Shown in pieces: positions 20,385 through 29,793 of a stretch of DNA of 64,000 bases. Source of the stretch: Streptomyces hygroscopicus (GTDB lineage: Bacteria > Actinomycetota > Actinomycetes > Streptomycetales > Streptomycetaceae); contig NZ_LBMW01000027.1 of the NCBI RefSeq assembly GCF_026168105.1, positions 1 to 64,000 on the forward strand. Reading direction: 5' to 3'. The position numbers and the translations under genes are program-made. Within the stretch, counting starts at the first letter, position 1. Each line of letters opens with the position of its first letter. The notes below the pieces were generated by a model, which saw only the letters and a program-made list of their open reading frames with translations, was not told the origin of the DNA and ran no database searches.

Positions 20385-22598
20385 TCAGCGGCCGGGAAGG
20401 GTGGTCAGCAGACGGGCCGCCACCGGTGGCGGGGGAGCGCCGTCCTCGCCGGGCATGGTCCGCAGCAGATGGCTCAGCCGCTGGTGCTCGGCGGACGTGG
20501 TGACGAGCGTGGGCAGCAGCGCGGCCAGCGCCCACTCGACGGCCGTGGACCGGTCGGCGATCAGCACCCACTCGCGCAGCACCTCGAGCGCGTGCCGGGT
20601 GGTGCGCGGATCGGCGAGCGCGGCCTGCCACAGGAACGGGATGCCCTGGGCGGCCGGCCCGCCCTCGGTGGCGGCACGGGCGTACCAGTCCAGGACGAGG
20701 GGACGGCCGTACCGCTCGTCGTCCTGAGTGCGCCTGCACGCGCCCACGAAGCCGCCGAGCGCGAGGTCGCGCACGGCCCGGTCGTCGTCAAGGTGCGCGC
20801 GCAGTTCGACCAGGACGCGGTCGCTCGCCGCCGACAGCAGCAGCAGCTCCACGGCCTCCGCGAGCTCCCGCGCGAGTTCGCCGCCCGTGCCGTCGGGTGC
20901 GTCGGCGTACAGCCGCCGTACCGCGCCGCGCAGCGCGGCCAGGGCCTGCTCCGGTCGTTCCGGGCCGATCAGCCCGTACGCCCGCACCGCCACCCAGCGC
21001 AGCCGCGGGTCCTCGCCCGCGCACCAGGCGTCCAGGATGCGTGGGACGTTGGGCGTGCCGACGAGGTGGGCGAGGGTGAGCGCGTTGACCGCGACGAGCC
21101 GCTGCCGGTACCGCCTGGAAGTGCCCCAGACCTCGATGACCAGCGCCATCGCGGACGGCAGGTCGGTGCGGGCGAGGACGGCGACGGTGGACGCGGCACG
21201 GGTACGGACCAGCGGGCGGCCGTCGTCGGCGAGTCGGCGCAGCCAGCGGATCAGGGCGGGCCGGGCGGACGGATGGCCGGTCCACACCTCGCGCAACAGC
21301 ACGAGGGAGGCCCGCTCGTCGCGGAATCTGGCCTTCTGCTGGGTCACCGGCCCCCACTCGGTGTGCTCGTCGTCCTCGTACTTCTCGGCGCGGGCCAGTT
21401 GCAGGCGCTTGCCGACGTGCGTGCCGAAGACGGGGACCTCGGGGACGCGGGCCGGGTTCTCGGTCTCCTGCAGGAAGCGGTAGAGAAGATCGCTCAGTTC
21501 GGCGGTGAGGGCGTACGGGCCGCCGTCGAAGGCGGCGAGAGCGATGAGGAACGCCTTGTCCCGCAGATGGAGGGAGACCTCGTCCTCCTCGAACCACTCC
21601 TGGACCTGGTTCTCCAGCGACACCAGCGAGAACTGCCCGACCGCCTCCTCGGTGACCTCCCCGGCGGCGTATCCGCCGAGCAACTGGGCGAACGCGGCTG
21701 CCTCGCGGGGCTGGTGACTGCGACTCAGGAAGTCGGAGACCTGCGGGAGGTCCCGCAGCCTCGCGGCGGTCTCGTCATCGGTGCGGGTGCGCAGATGGGC
21801 GGCGAGCACATCGGCGGCAGCCGGGGGCCGCCACTCGTCGACGGTCACGTCGTCCAGTACGGCCCCGGGATCGAGGGTGACGACGAGGTACGCGTCCCGC
21901 TCGGCGAGGCGGTCACGGGCGGCGAGCAGGTGGGTCCAGCGCAGTGGGTCCTCACGGCGGGTGGTGAGGTCGCACAGGACATGGCCGCGGGCCTGGTGCT
22001 CGCCGGTGAACTGCTCGGCCAGGGTGCCCGGGCTGGTGTCGCGGACCAGGGTGCGCACCGGGAGGGCGCCGAGTCGGTGCAGGAGCATCAGGGCCGCGGT
22101 GCGCCGGCCGGTGAAGCGGGCCCCGGACAGGACCAGGACGCGCTCGTGGCGCAGTCGGTCCAGGAGGCGGGCCATGAGCGCCTCGTCGGCGACGAAGCGT
22201 CCGGCCAACTGCTCCAGGGTCGTGTGCGGGACCTCGCCGGAGGAGGACGCGGGAGCGGTGAGACCGGGCGCGGCGAGCTGGTAGATCTCCGTCTTGCTGC
22301 CCAGGAAGACGTCGCCGGAGAAGTGGCCGCCGCTGATGCCGCCGTGCTGGTCGCCGCCGAGCAGGCCGCCGCTGAAGCGGGCCCGGGCGCCGACGTTCAT
22401 GCTCCTCGGGCTGTGGTCGACCAGGTCGCGCCGCGCCGACCAGGCATTCTGCGGCTGGTCCAGTTCTTCGGACGCGCCCTCGTCGCCGTGACCCGTGTCG
22501 TCCTCGGGGGCGGAGTCCGCCGTGGGCTGGTCCGGCGCGGGTCCCGGTACGGCACCGGCGTCCGGGTACGCCGGAGCCTCGGCCTCGGCCGTGCTCAT
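20385..22598 (-). CDS. HEAT-repeat NTPase-like protein with N-terminal Gly-rich motif
   Basis: A 737-residue protein. Residues 1-70 are acidic and disordered. Residues 73-100 carry a Gly-rich motif (FSGGLLGGDQHGGISGGHFS and following) that is also found in the neighbouring cyclase-like protein. Residues 150-260 resemble a P-loop NTPase core: VLVLSGARFTGRRTAALMLL contains a GxxxxGRRT loop where a lysine is normally expected, and a hydrophobic strand ends in TLD (YLVVTLD). Residues 380-737 are helical repeats of HEAT type. The architecture recalls NLR/STAND proteins: motif, NTPase, repeat sensor. Its ATG overlaps the cyclase-like stop by four bases (ATGA). I do not recognise a named family. Confidence 0.6.
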   Translation of the reverse strand: MSTAEAEAPAYPDAGAVPGPAPDQPTADSAPEDDTGHGDEGASEELDQPQNAWSARRDLVDHSPRSMNVGARARFSGGLLGGDQHGGISGGHFSGDVFLGSKTEIYQLAAPGLTAPASSSGEVPHTTLEQLAGRFVADEALMARLLDRLRHERVLVLSGARFTGRRTAALMLLHRLGALPVRTLVRDTSPGTLAEQFTGEHQARGHVLCDLTTRREDPLRWTHLLAARDRLAERDAYLVVTLDPGAVLDDVTVDEWRPPAAADVLAAHLRTRTDDETAARLRDLPQVSDFLSRSHQPREAAAFAQLLGGYAAGEVTEEAVGQFSLVSLENQVQEWFEEDEVSLHLRDKAFLIALAAFDGGPYALTAELSDLLYRFLQETENPARVPEVPVFGTHVGKRLQLARAEKYEDDEHTEWGPVTQQKARFRDERASLVLLREVWTGHPSARPALIRWLRRLADDGRPLVRTRAASTVAVLARTDLPSAMALVIEVWGTSRRYRQRLVAVNALTLAHLVGTPNVPRILDAWCAGEDPRLRWVAVRAYGLIGPERPEQALAALRGAVRRLYADAPDGTGGELARELAEAVELLLLSAASDRVLVELRAHLDDDRAVRDLALGGFVGACRRTQDDERYGRPLVLDWYARAATEGGPAAQGIPFLWQAALADPRTTRHALEVLREWVLIADRSTAVEWALAALLPTLVTTSAEHQRLSHLLRTMPGEDGAPPPPVAARLLTTLPGR

Positions 22599-22713
22599 GC
22601 GCGCTCACCCCGTTCGCGGTCTCGGTCGCCGGCCCCGCCGAGGGCCACGTCGCCGGAGAACCGGCCGCCGAGCACCACGTCGCCGGAGAAGTGGCCGCCG
22701 CTGATGCCGCCGT
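22309..22713. repeat. 37-bp exact direct repeat coding the shared Gly-rich motif
   Basis: Bases 22309-22345 and 22677-22713 are identical over 37 bp and are in the same frame in two adjacent genes, the NTPase-like N-terminus and the cyclase-like C-terminus. A further partial copy at about 22648-22663 encodes the extra FSGDVALGG of the cyclase-like protein. Identity at the DNA level suggests recent duplication or gene conversion, or strong selection for an identical peptide. Confidence 0.9.
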
Positions 22714-23503
22714 ACTGGGTACCGCCGATCACACCGCCGTTGAACGTCCCGCCGTGGACGTTGACGACGGGGCCCGGCGCCGGGGCTCCCCCTGATCCGG
22801 CCGGCGCCGGGCGGTCCTCGTGGGGGCCACCCTGCGGGGAGGCCTTCGGTGCCGGGCGGCCCCCCGGACCGCCCGGCACCTCCCCCGCCCCCGTGTCACT
22901 GTGGTCTTCGTGCCCGTCCGTGGCTGCTCCGCCGGGCACCGGGCCGTGCAGCCACGCCTTCAGCGGGCCGTTCTTGCTGTCCACCGTCACCGGGTGGAAC
23001 TCGGCGGCCGGGATGCCGACGTGGTCGTGCCGTACGACCCCGGAGTACAGCGGGTTGGAGACGCACAGAGCGAAGTCGTCGGGCCGCTCGCGCAGGGCCT
23101 CGCGCAGCAGCGGGGCGTCGAGCAGACGGCAGGCGTGGTTCAGATCGGAGCCGACCCAGCCGTCGCGTTCGTCGACGGCGACGTACCCGGTGGCGACGAC
23201 GCCGCGCAGCCGGATCTGCGCGGAGCGGGACGCCATGCGGTTGATCGCCCGCAGCTGCGCGGGCACCTCCGTGAGCAGGGCCCGCAGCAGCGCGGTGACC
23301 GGGGCGTTCGCGTCGATGAGCTCCATCACGGAGTCGCCCCGGTCGGCCCGCAGCCGCCGGGTCTCGTCGATGCCCGCGCTCTCCAGGGCGCGGTCGGTGA
23401 TGTCGTAGAGCATGCGGCGCAGATACGCCTGCTCCACGTCGTCCCGGTCGCTGTACCTCTCGATGTCCAGCAGCAGGATCGTGCGGCTCACGGGGTCGGT
23501 CAT
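22595..23503 (-). CDS. Class III nucleotide cyclase-like protein with C-terminal Gly-rich motif
   Basis: A 302-residue protein. Residues 5-190 match a class III cyclase fold. D13 (LLLDIERYS) and D57 (ADRGDSVMELI) fit the two metal-binding Asp residues. N122 and R126 (GSDLNHACRLLDA) fit the transition-state Asn/Arg pair, and RGVVATGYV is the usual strand before it. Residues 190-245 are a Pro/Gly linker and 250-290 carry the Gly-rich motif shared with the NTPase-like neighbour. Class III enzymes make cAMP or cGMP, or cCMP/cUMP in Pycsar PycC; which base is used cannot be read here. The ATG at 23503 has GAGAGG upstream. An in-frame extension to 23905 looks non-coding. Confidence 0.65.
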   Translation of the reverse strand: MTDPVSRTILLLDIERYSDRDDVEQAYLRRMLYDITDRALESAGIDETRRLRADRGDSVMELIDANAPVTALLRALLTEVPAQLRAINRMASRSAQIRLRGVVATGYVAVDERDGWVGSDLNHACRLLDAPLLREALRERPDDFALCVSNPLYSGVVRHDHVGIPAAEFHPVTVDSKNGPLKAWLHGPVPGGAATDGHEDHSDTGAGEVPGGPGGRPAPKASPQGGPHEDRPAPAGSGGAPAPGPVVNVHGGTFNGGVIGGTQYGGISGGHFSGDVVLGGRFSGDVALGGAGDRDRERGERA

Positions 23504-23739
23504 GGTCGCCTCTCGAGGGGGTTCGCCGTGCAGATCAGCAGACTGGCGGCGCGAGGCCGTGGGCCGTGAGGGCGGATGACCCACTTGGAGTGTGACCGTG
23601 TGCACAGAGCGGTTCGAGGGGCGCCGGGGGGTGGAGACGCCGTTGGGCGGCCCGTTACCCGTGGACCGCTGCCGACGGGTGGGTGCTGCCGCACCCTCAC
23701 CCACCGCTTCGGACTTGACGGCCTCGACGTCGAACGCGT

Positions 23740-23835
23740 GACGGGTCGCATTTCGCCGGCCCGTGACGGGCCGGATTCCGACCTGGGACGGGCCGCATTT
23801 CGCCGACCTGGGACGGGCCGGATTTCGCCGACCGG
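23740..23835. repeat. Four imperfect 22-25-bp tandem repeats upstream of the cyclase-like gene
   Basis: Units starting GACGGGYCGSATT at 23740, 23765, 23787 and 23812 lie in the 398-base gap between the cyclase-like gene and the Crp-type regulator. The second copy is shorter by about three bases. The rest of the gap (23504-23739 and 23836-23901) shows no convincing gene or promoter. A repeated motif beside a DNA-binding regulator gene could be an operator, but the units are not palindromic. Confidence 0.75.
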
Positions 23836-23901
23836 AATTTGACAGCGCGGCCCGCGCGGGTGGGCGCGGCCTCGTCCTCGCGCCCCGCACGGGCCGTGCC
23901 G

Positions 23902-24666
23902 TCACCCCTCCGGCGACCCCGGCGGCGACGGAATCCCCGGCGCCGACCCGGTCGCCGCGATGCGCCGCAGGATGTCGGGGCGGCGGATCAGCAGGGTACG
24001 GCGGCCCGTGACGACGGCCTCCCGGTCGCGGAGCTCCTTCAGCAGCCGCTGCACCATCTCCCGTGAGGCACCCACCGAGCCCGCCAGTTCCTGCTTGCTC
24101 AGCGGGACGGAGAGTTCGATGCCCTCGGCGGTGCGGCGGCCGTGGGTGCGGGCGAGGTCCAGCAGGAGGACGGCGAACCGTTCCCGCACGCTCATGGACG
24201 CGAACTCCAGTCGGCGGCGGTCGGCCGCGCGGGTGCGGTCCGCCGTCAGGCCCAGCAGCGCGAACGACACGGCGGGGGAGCGGTTCAGGAAGTCCTTGAA
24301 CCGCTCGTGCTCCACCGCCACCGCCCGCACCGGCTCCAGGGCGGTCACCGTCGCCGACCGAGGCCGCCCGGTCAGCGCCGCCGACTCGCCGACGATGTCA
24401 CCGGGCCCGCGCAGCGCCAGCAGCGCCTCGTAGCCGTTGGCCGCCGAGGCGGTGACCTTCGTCCAGCCGTGCACCAGGAAGAGGACGTGGGAGGAGGGCT
24501 CGCGCTGGTGGATCAGGACCATCCGCGCGGCAAAGGTCAGCTCGCGGCCGAGCGACAGCAGCGCCGAGCGGTCCTCGGCCTCCAGACGCGCAAGGAACGG
24601 AACCCGGTCGTCCAGGCCGCCGTCGTCCGGCGAGTACGCCGTCGTCCACGCCATGGTCATGCCCAT
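23902..24666 (-). CDS. Crp/Fnr-family transcriptional regulator with cNMP-binding-type domain
   Basis: A 254-residue regulator. Residues 22-130 form the cyclic-nucleotide-binding barrel. The phosphate cassette GESAALTGRPRSATV keeps E94, R103 and S104, equivalent to the E, R and S that hold cAMP phosphate in E. coli CRP. Residues 140-165 form the dimer helix and 185-212 the winged HTH (LSKQELAGSVGASREMVQRL). Three ATGs lie at 24666, 24660 and 24654; the first has GAGGGA at the best spacing. It heads the minus-strand block next to a cyclase-like gene, so it may sense that enzyme's product. It carries no Fnr-type cysteine cluster. Confidence 0.88.
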   Translation of the reverse strand: MGMTMAWTTAYSPDDGGLDDRVPFLARLEAEDRSALLSLGRELTFAARMVLIHQREPSSHVLFLVHGWTKVTASAANGYEALLALRGPGDIVGESAALTGRPRSATVTALEPVRAVAVEHERFKDFLNRSPAVSFALLGLTADRTRAADRRRLEFASMSVRERFAVLLLDLARTHGRRTAEGIELSVPLSKQELAGSVGASREMVQRLLKELRDREAVVTGRRTLLIRRPDILRRIAATGSAPGIPSPPGSPEG

Positions 24667-24913
24667 CCCCCGATCCCTCGTCCTTGCAGCGGGCGGATCA
24701 ACGTACTGAAAGCGCAACAACGCGGCGCGTGAAAGGGCGCGATCCAGCCATCCGGGCCGACAGGGCCGCGGACGGGTTCCGGCCTGCCCGGCGGCCTCCG
24801 TGTCGGCCGTCCGGGCACCGCCGGACTTGCTGGGACGAACCGGAGGTGAGGCGCGGAGAGGGCTGGGGAGAGGAGGGGAGAAGTCCGGCGTGTCGCGCTG
24901 GACTGCATTTGTT

Positions 24914-24942
24914 TTGACCGAAGTCCGTGAGGTAGGTACGCT
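24914..24942 (+). promoter_or_regulatory. Candidate rpsL (str operon) promoter
   Basis: TTGACC (24914-24919) and TACGCT (24937-24942) with a 17-base spacer. It lies about 195 bases before rpsL and is one of the clearest vegetative promoters in the window. The leader between it and rpsL carries the element at 25061-25085. Confidence 0.65.
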
Positions 24943-25060
24943 CAGACCTTGTGCCTGGGGTGTGCCCTGGCTCTTGTGCGTGCCCTCAACCGCATAGCGA
25001 GCCGTGACTGGCCACCGTAATCTGCGCCCTTTTCGCCTTGCGGCGGGAGTCTGCGGGATT

Positions 25061-25085
25061 CGACACACCCGACCGCGTGGGTCGG
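25061..25085 (+). promoter_or_regulatory. Leader element shared with the S10 operon (str copy)
   Basis: A 25-base stretch, identical at 24 of 25 positions to 31876-31900 before rpsJ. It contains CCGACC-GCGTG-GGTCGG, a 6-bp hairpin. It ends 50 bases before the rpsL start. Its presence in two ribosomal leaders suggests a shared RNA regulator site. Confidence 0.7.
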
Positions 25086-25135
25086 CGACGTTCCAGGTTA
25101 GCTGTACCCATCGGCACACAGAAACCGGAGAAGTA

Positions 25136-25507
25136 GTGCCTACGATCCAGCAGCTGGTCCGCAAGGGCCGGCAGGACAAGGTCGAGAAGAACAAGACGCC
25201 CGCACTCGAGGGTTCCCCTCAGCGTCGCGGCGTCTGCACGCGTGTGTTCACGACCACCCCGAAGAAGCCGAACTCGGCCCTGCGTAAGGTCGCGCGTGTG
25301 CGCCTGACCAGCGGGATCGAGGTCACGGCTTACATTCCGGGTGAGGGACACAACCTGCAGGAGCACTCCATCGTGCTCGTGCGCGGCGGCCGTGTGAAGG
25401 ACCTGCCGGGTGTTCGCTACAAGATCATCCGCGGCTCGCTCGACACCCAGGGTGTCAAGAACCGCAAGCAGGCCCGCAGCCGCTACGGCGCCAAGAAGGA
25501 GAAGTAA
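25136..25507 (+). CDS. rpsL: 30S ribosomal protein S12 (uS12)
   Basis: A 123-residue decoding-centre protein and the target of streptomycin resistance changes. The two classic positions are wild type: K43 in TTTPKKPNSALRK and K88 in RVKDL. The GTG at 25136 follows GGAGAAG and opens the conserved PTIQQLVRKGR. It is the first gene of the str operon, two bases from rpsG. Confidence 0.97.
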   Translation: MPTIQQLVRKGRQDKVEKNKTPALEGSPQRRGVCTRVFTTTPKKPNSALRKVARVRLTSGIEVTAYIPGEGHNLQEHSIVLVRGGRVKDLPGVRYKIIRGSLDTQGVKNRKQARSRYGAKKEK

Positions 25508-25509
25508 GA

Positions 25510-25980
25510 ATGCCTCGTAAGGGCCCCGCCCCGAAGCGCCCGGTCATCATCGACCCGGTCTACGGTTCTCCTCTGGTGACCTCCCTGATCAACAAGGTGC
25601 TGCTGAACGGCAAGCGCTCCACCGCCGAGCGCATCGTCTACGGCGCCATGGAGGGTCTGCGTGAGAAGACGGGCAACGACCCGATCATCACGCTGAAGCG
25701 TGCGCTGGAGAACATCAAGCCGACCCTCGAGGTCAAGTCCCGCCGTGTCGGTGGTGCGACGTACCAGGTTCCGATCGAGGTCAAGCCCGGTCGCGCCAAC
25801 ACGCTCGCGCTGCGCTGGCTGGTCGGTTACTCCCGCGCCCGTCGCGAGAAGACCATGACCGAGCGTCTGCTGAACGAGCTCCTCGACGCCTCCAACGGCC
25901 TCGGTGCCGCTGTGAAGAAGCGCGAGGACACCCACAAGATGGCCGAGTCCAACAAGGCCTTCGCGCACTACCGCTGGTAG
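25510..25980 (+). CDS. rpsG: 30S ribosomal protein S7 (uS7)
   Basis: A 156-residue primary assembly protein of the 30S head, which contacts the E-site tRNA and mRNA exit. The MPRKGPAPKR start and the YQVPIEVKPGRANTLALRW block are typical. It starts two bases after rpsL; the AAGGAGAAG of the rpsL 3' end serves as its ribosome site, giving tight coupling. In E. coli S7 represses this operon by binding its own mRNA. Confidence 0.97.
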   Translation: MPRKGPAPKRPVIIDPVYGSPLVTSLINKVLLNGKRSTAERIVYGAMEGLREKTGNDPIITLKRALENIKPTLEVKSRRVGGATYQVPIEVKPGRANTLALRWLVGYSRARREKTMTERLLNELLDASNGLGAAVKKREDTHKMAESNKAFAHYRW

Positions 25981-26019
25981 TCGCTACCCCATCGAGAACC
26001 GAGAGAAGACTGAAGCCTT

Positions 26020-28146
26020 ATGGCTACCACTTCACTTGACCTGGCCAGGGTCCGCAACATCGGGATCATGGCCCACATCGACGCGGGCAAGACGACCACC
26101 ACCGAGCGGATCCTGTTCTACACCGGCGTTTCGTACAAGATCGGTGAGGTCCACGACGGCGCTGCCACCATGGACTGGATGGAGCAGGAGCAGGAGCGTG
26201 GCATCACGATCACCTCTGCTGCCACCACCTGTCACTGGCCGCTGGAGAACGTCGACCACACCATCAACATCATCGACACCCCGGGTCACGTCGACTTCAC
26301 GGTCGAGGTGGAGCGCTCCCTGCGCGTGCTCGACGGTGCCGTGACGGTGTTCGACGGCGTTGCCGGCGTTGAGCCGCAGTCCGAGACGGTGTGGCGTCAG
26401 GCGGACCGCTACGGCGTTCCGCGCATCTGCTTCGTCAACAAGCTCGACCGCACCGGTGCCGAGTTCCACCGCTGTGTCGACATGATCTCCGACCGCCTGG
26501 GCGCGCAGCCGCTGGTCATGCAGCTGCCGATCGGTGCCGAGGCGGACTTCAAGGGCGTCGTCGACCTGGTGACGATGAAGGCCCTGGTCTGGTCCGCCGA
26601 GGCCACCAAGGGCGAGATGTACGACACCGTCGACATCCCGGCCACGCACACCGAGGCGGCCGAGGAGTGGCGCGGCAAGCTGCTCGAGGCCGTCGCGGAG
26701 AACGACGAAGAGATCATGGAGCTGTACCTGGAGGGCGAGGAGCCTTCCGTGGAGCAGCTGTACGCCGCGATCCGTCGTATCACCATCGCGTCCGGCAAGT
26801 CCAAGGACACCACGGTCACCCCGGTGTTCTGCGGCACCGCGTTCAAGAACAAGGGCGTCCAGCCCCTGCTCGACGCGGTCGTGCGCTACCTGCCTTCCCC
26901 GGTTGACATCGAGGCCATCGAGGGCCACGCGGTCAACAACCCGGAGGAGGTCGTCAAGCGCAAGCCGTCCGACGGCGAGCCGCTGTCGGCGCTGGCGTTC
27001 AAGATCATGAGCGACCCGCACCTCGGCAAGCTCACCTTCGTCCGTGTGTACTCCGGTCGCCTGGAGTCCGGCACTCAGGTGCTGAACTCCGTCAAGGGCA
27101 AGAAGGAGCGCATCGGCAAGATCTACCGCATGCACGCGAACAAGCGTGAGGAGATCGAGTCGGTGGGCGCCGGCGACATCGTCGCCGTGATGGGCCTCAA
27201 GCAGACCACCACCGGTGAGACGCTGAGCGACGACAAGAAGCCGGTCATCCTGGAGTCCATGGACTTCCCGGCGCCGGTCATCCAGGTCGCCATCGAGCCC
27301 AAGTCGAAGGGCGACCAGGAGAAGCTGGGCGTCGCGATCCAGCGCCTGGCCGAGGAGGACCCGTCCTTCCAGGTCCACTCGGACGAGGAGACCGGCCAGA
27401 CCATCATCGGTGGTATGGGCGAGCTGCACCTCGAGGTGCTGGTCGACCGTATGCGCCGTGAGTTCAAGGTCGAGGCCAACGTCGGCAAGCCGCAGGTCGC
27501 GTACCGCGAGACCATCCGCAAGACTGTCGACAAGGTCGACTACACGCACAAGAAGCAGACTGGTGGTACCGGCCAGTTCGCCAAGGTGCAGATCTCGATC
27601 GAGCCGCTCGAGGGTGGCGACACCTCGTACGAGTTCGTGAACAAGGTGACCGGTGGTCGTATCCCGAAGGAGTACATCCCTTCGGTCGACGCCGGTGCGC
27701 AGGAGGCCATGCAGTTCGGCATCCTCGCCGGTTACGAGATGACCGGTGTGCGCGTCACGCTGCTCGACGGTGGCTACCACGAGGTCGACTCCTCCGAGCT
27801 GGCGTTCAAGATCGCCGGTTCGCAGGCCTTCAAGGAGGCCGCCCGCAAGGCCAGCCCCGTGCTGCTCGAGCCGATGATGGCCGTCGAGGTCACCACGCCC
27901 GAGGACTACATGGGTGAGGTCATCGGTGACATCAACTCCCGCCGTGGCCAGATCCAGGCCATGGAGGAGCGTGCCGGCGCCCGTGTCGTGAAGGGCCTGG
28001 TTCCGCTGTCGGAGATGTTCGGCTACGTCGGCGACCTCCGCAGCAAGACGTCGGGTCGCGCGAGCTACTCGATGCAGTTCGACTCCTACGCCGAGGTTCC
28101 GCGGAACGTCGCCGAGGAGATCATCGCGAAGGCCAAGGGCGAGTAA
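26020..28146 (+). CDS. fusA: Elongation factor G
   Basis: A 708-residue translational GTPase that drives translocation and, with RRF, ribosome recycling. G-domain motifs are visible: AHIDAGKTT (G1), the switch I segment RGITITSA, DTPGHVDF (G3) and NKLDRTG (G4). Domains II-V follow in normal order, with the domain IV TGGTGQFAKVQ and the GYEMTGVRVTL region intact. The ATG at 26020 has GAGAGAAG upstream. It is 39 bases after rpsG. This is the single canonical copy here. Confidence 0.98.
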   Translation: MATTSLDLARVRNIGIMAHIDAGKTTTTERILFYTGVSYKIGEVHDGAATMDWMEQEQERGITITSAATTCHWPLENVDHTINIIDTPGHVDFTVEVERSLRVLDGAVTVFDGVAGVEPQSETVWRQADRYGVPRICFVNKLDRTGAEFHRCVDMISDRLGAQPLVMQLPIGAEADFKGVVDLVTMKALVWSAEATKGEMYDTVDIPATHTEAAEEWRGKLLEAVAENDEEIMELYLEGEEPSVEQLYAAIRRITIASGKSKDTTVTPVFCGTAFKNKGVQPLLDAVVRYLPSPVDIEAIEGHAVNNPEEVVKRKPSDGEPLSALAFKIMSDPHLGKLTFVRVYSGRLESGTQVLNSVKGKKERIGKIYRMHANKREEIESVGAGDIVAVMGLKQTTTGETLSDDKKPVILESMDFPAPVIQVAIEPKSKGDQEKLGVAIQRLAEEDPSFQVHSDEETGQTIIGGMGELHLEVLVDRMRREFKVEANVGKPQVAYRETIRKTVDKVDYTHKKQTGGTGQFAKVQISIEPLEGGDTSYEFVNKVTGGRIPKEYIPSVDAGAQEAMQFGILAGYEMTGVRVTLLDGGYHEVDSSELAFKIAGSQAFKEAARKASPVLLEPMMAVEVTTPEDYMGEVIGDINSRRGQIQAMEERAGARVVKGLVPLSEMFGYVGDLRSKTSGRASYSMQFDSYAEVPRNVAEEIIAKAKGE

Positions 28147-28289
28147 CGCACCCCGTTTACACGCTTTAGGCTTGACACCGAACGCCGGGGTTCCGACCCC
28201 AGGAAAGAACCCCGGCGGGCGGCACCCCAGCAAAGATCACCTGGCGCCGATGAGTAAGGCGTACAGAACCACTCCACAGGAGGACCCCA

Positions 28290-29483
<1,194 letters not shown>

Positions 29484-29526
29484 GCTCGGCTCGCTTGAAG
29501 GTCTGACCCCATGGGTCGCTTGACCT

Positions 29527-29564
29527 GAAGAGGCCCGTACGACTTCGGTCGTACGGGCCTCTTC
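29527..29564 (+). terminator. str operon terminator after tuf
   Basis: A perfect 17-bp stem (29527-29543 with 29548-29564) closed by the very stable TTCG tetraloop. It lies 43 bases after tuf. No T-run follows, but the stem is among the strongest in the window. Confidence 0.88.
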
Positions 29565-29793
29565 GCGTTGTCCGAGAGAGCGAACGGTACGGCGTCCCGC
29601 GCCGGACCCTCGCCGCCCTCGCGCCCGGCACCGTGCAGGTCTCGGTCCTCGTCTGCGCGTCGATGGTCCCCCGGGCCGAGCTGACGCGCGTGTCGCGCCT
29701 GCGGCACCGGAGGTACGCGGACCGGGCTGTTCGGGCGAATGGCGGGTGTCGTGCGGAGGTGTGAGACCGGCGCGGCTCATACGTTCGGGTGGC

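Noticed and set aside
29565..29763. An open frame ending at 29763 before the hydrolase
   Set aside because: Coding-like composition but no start with a ribosome site and no recognised family; noted only as debris.
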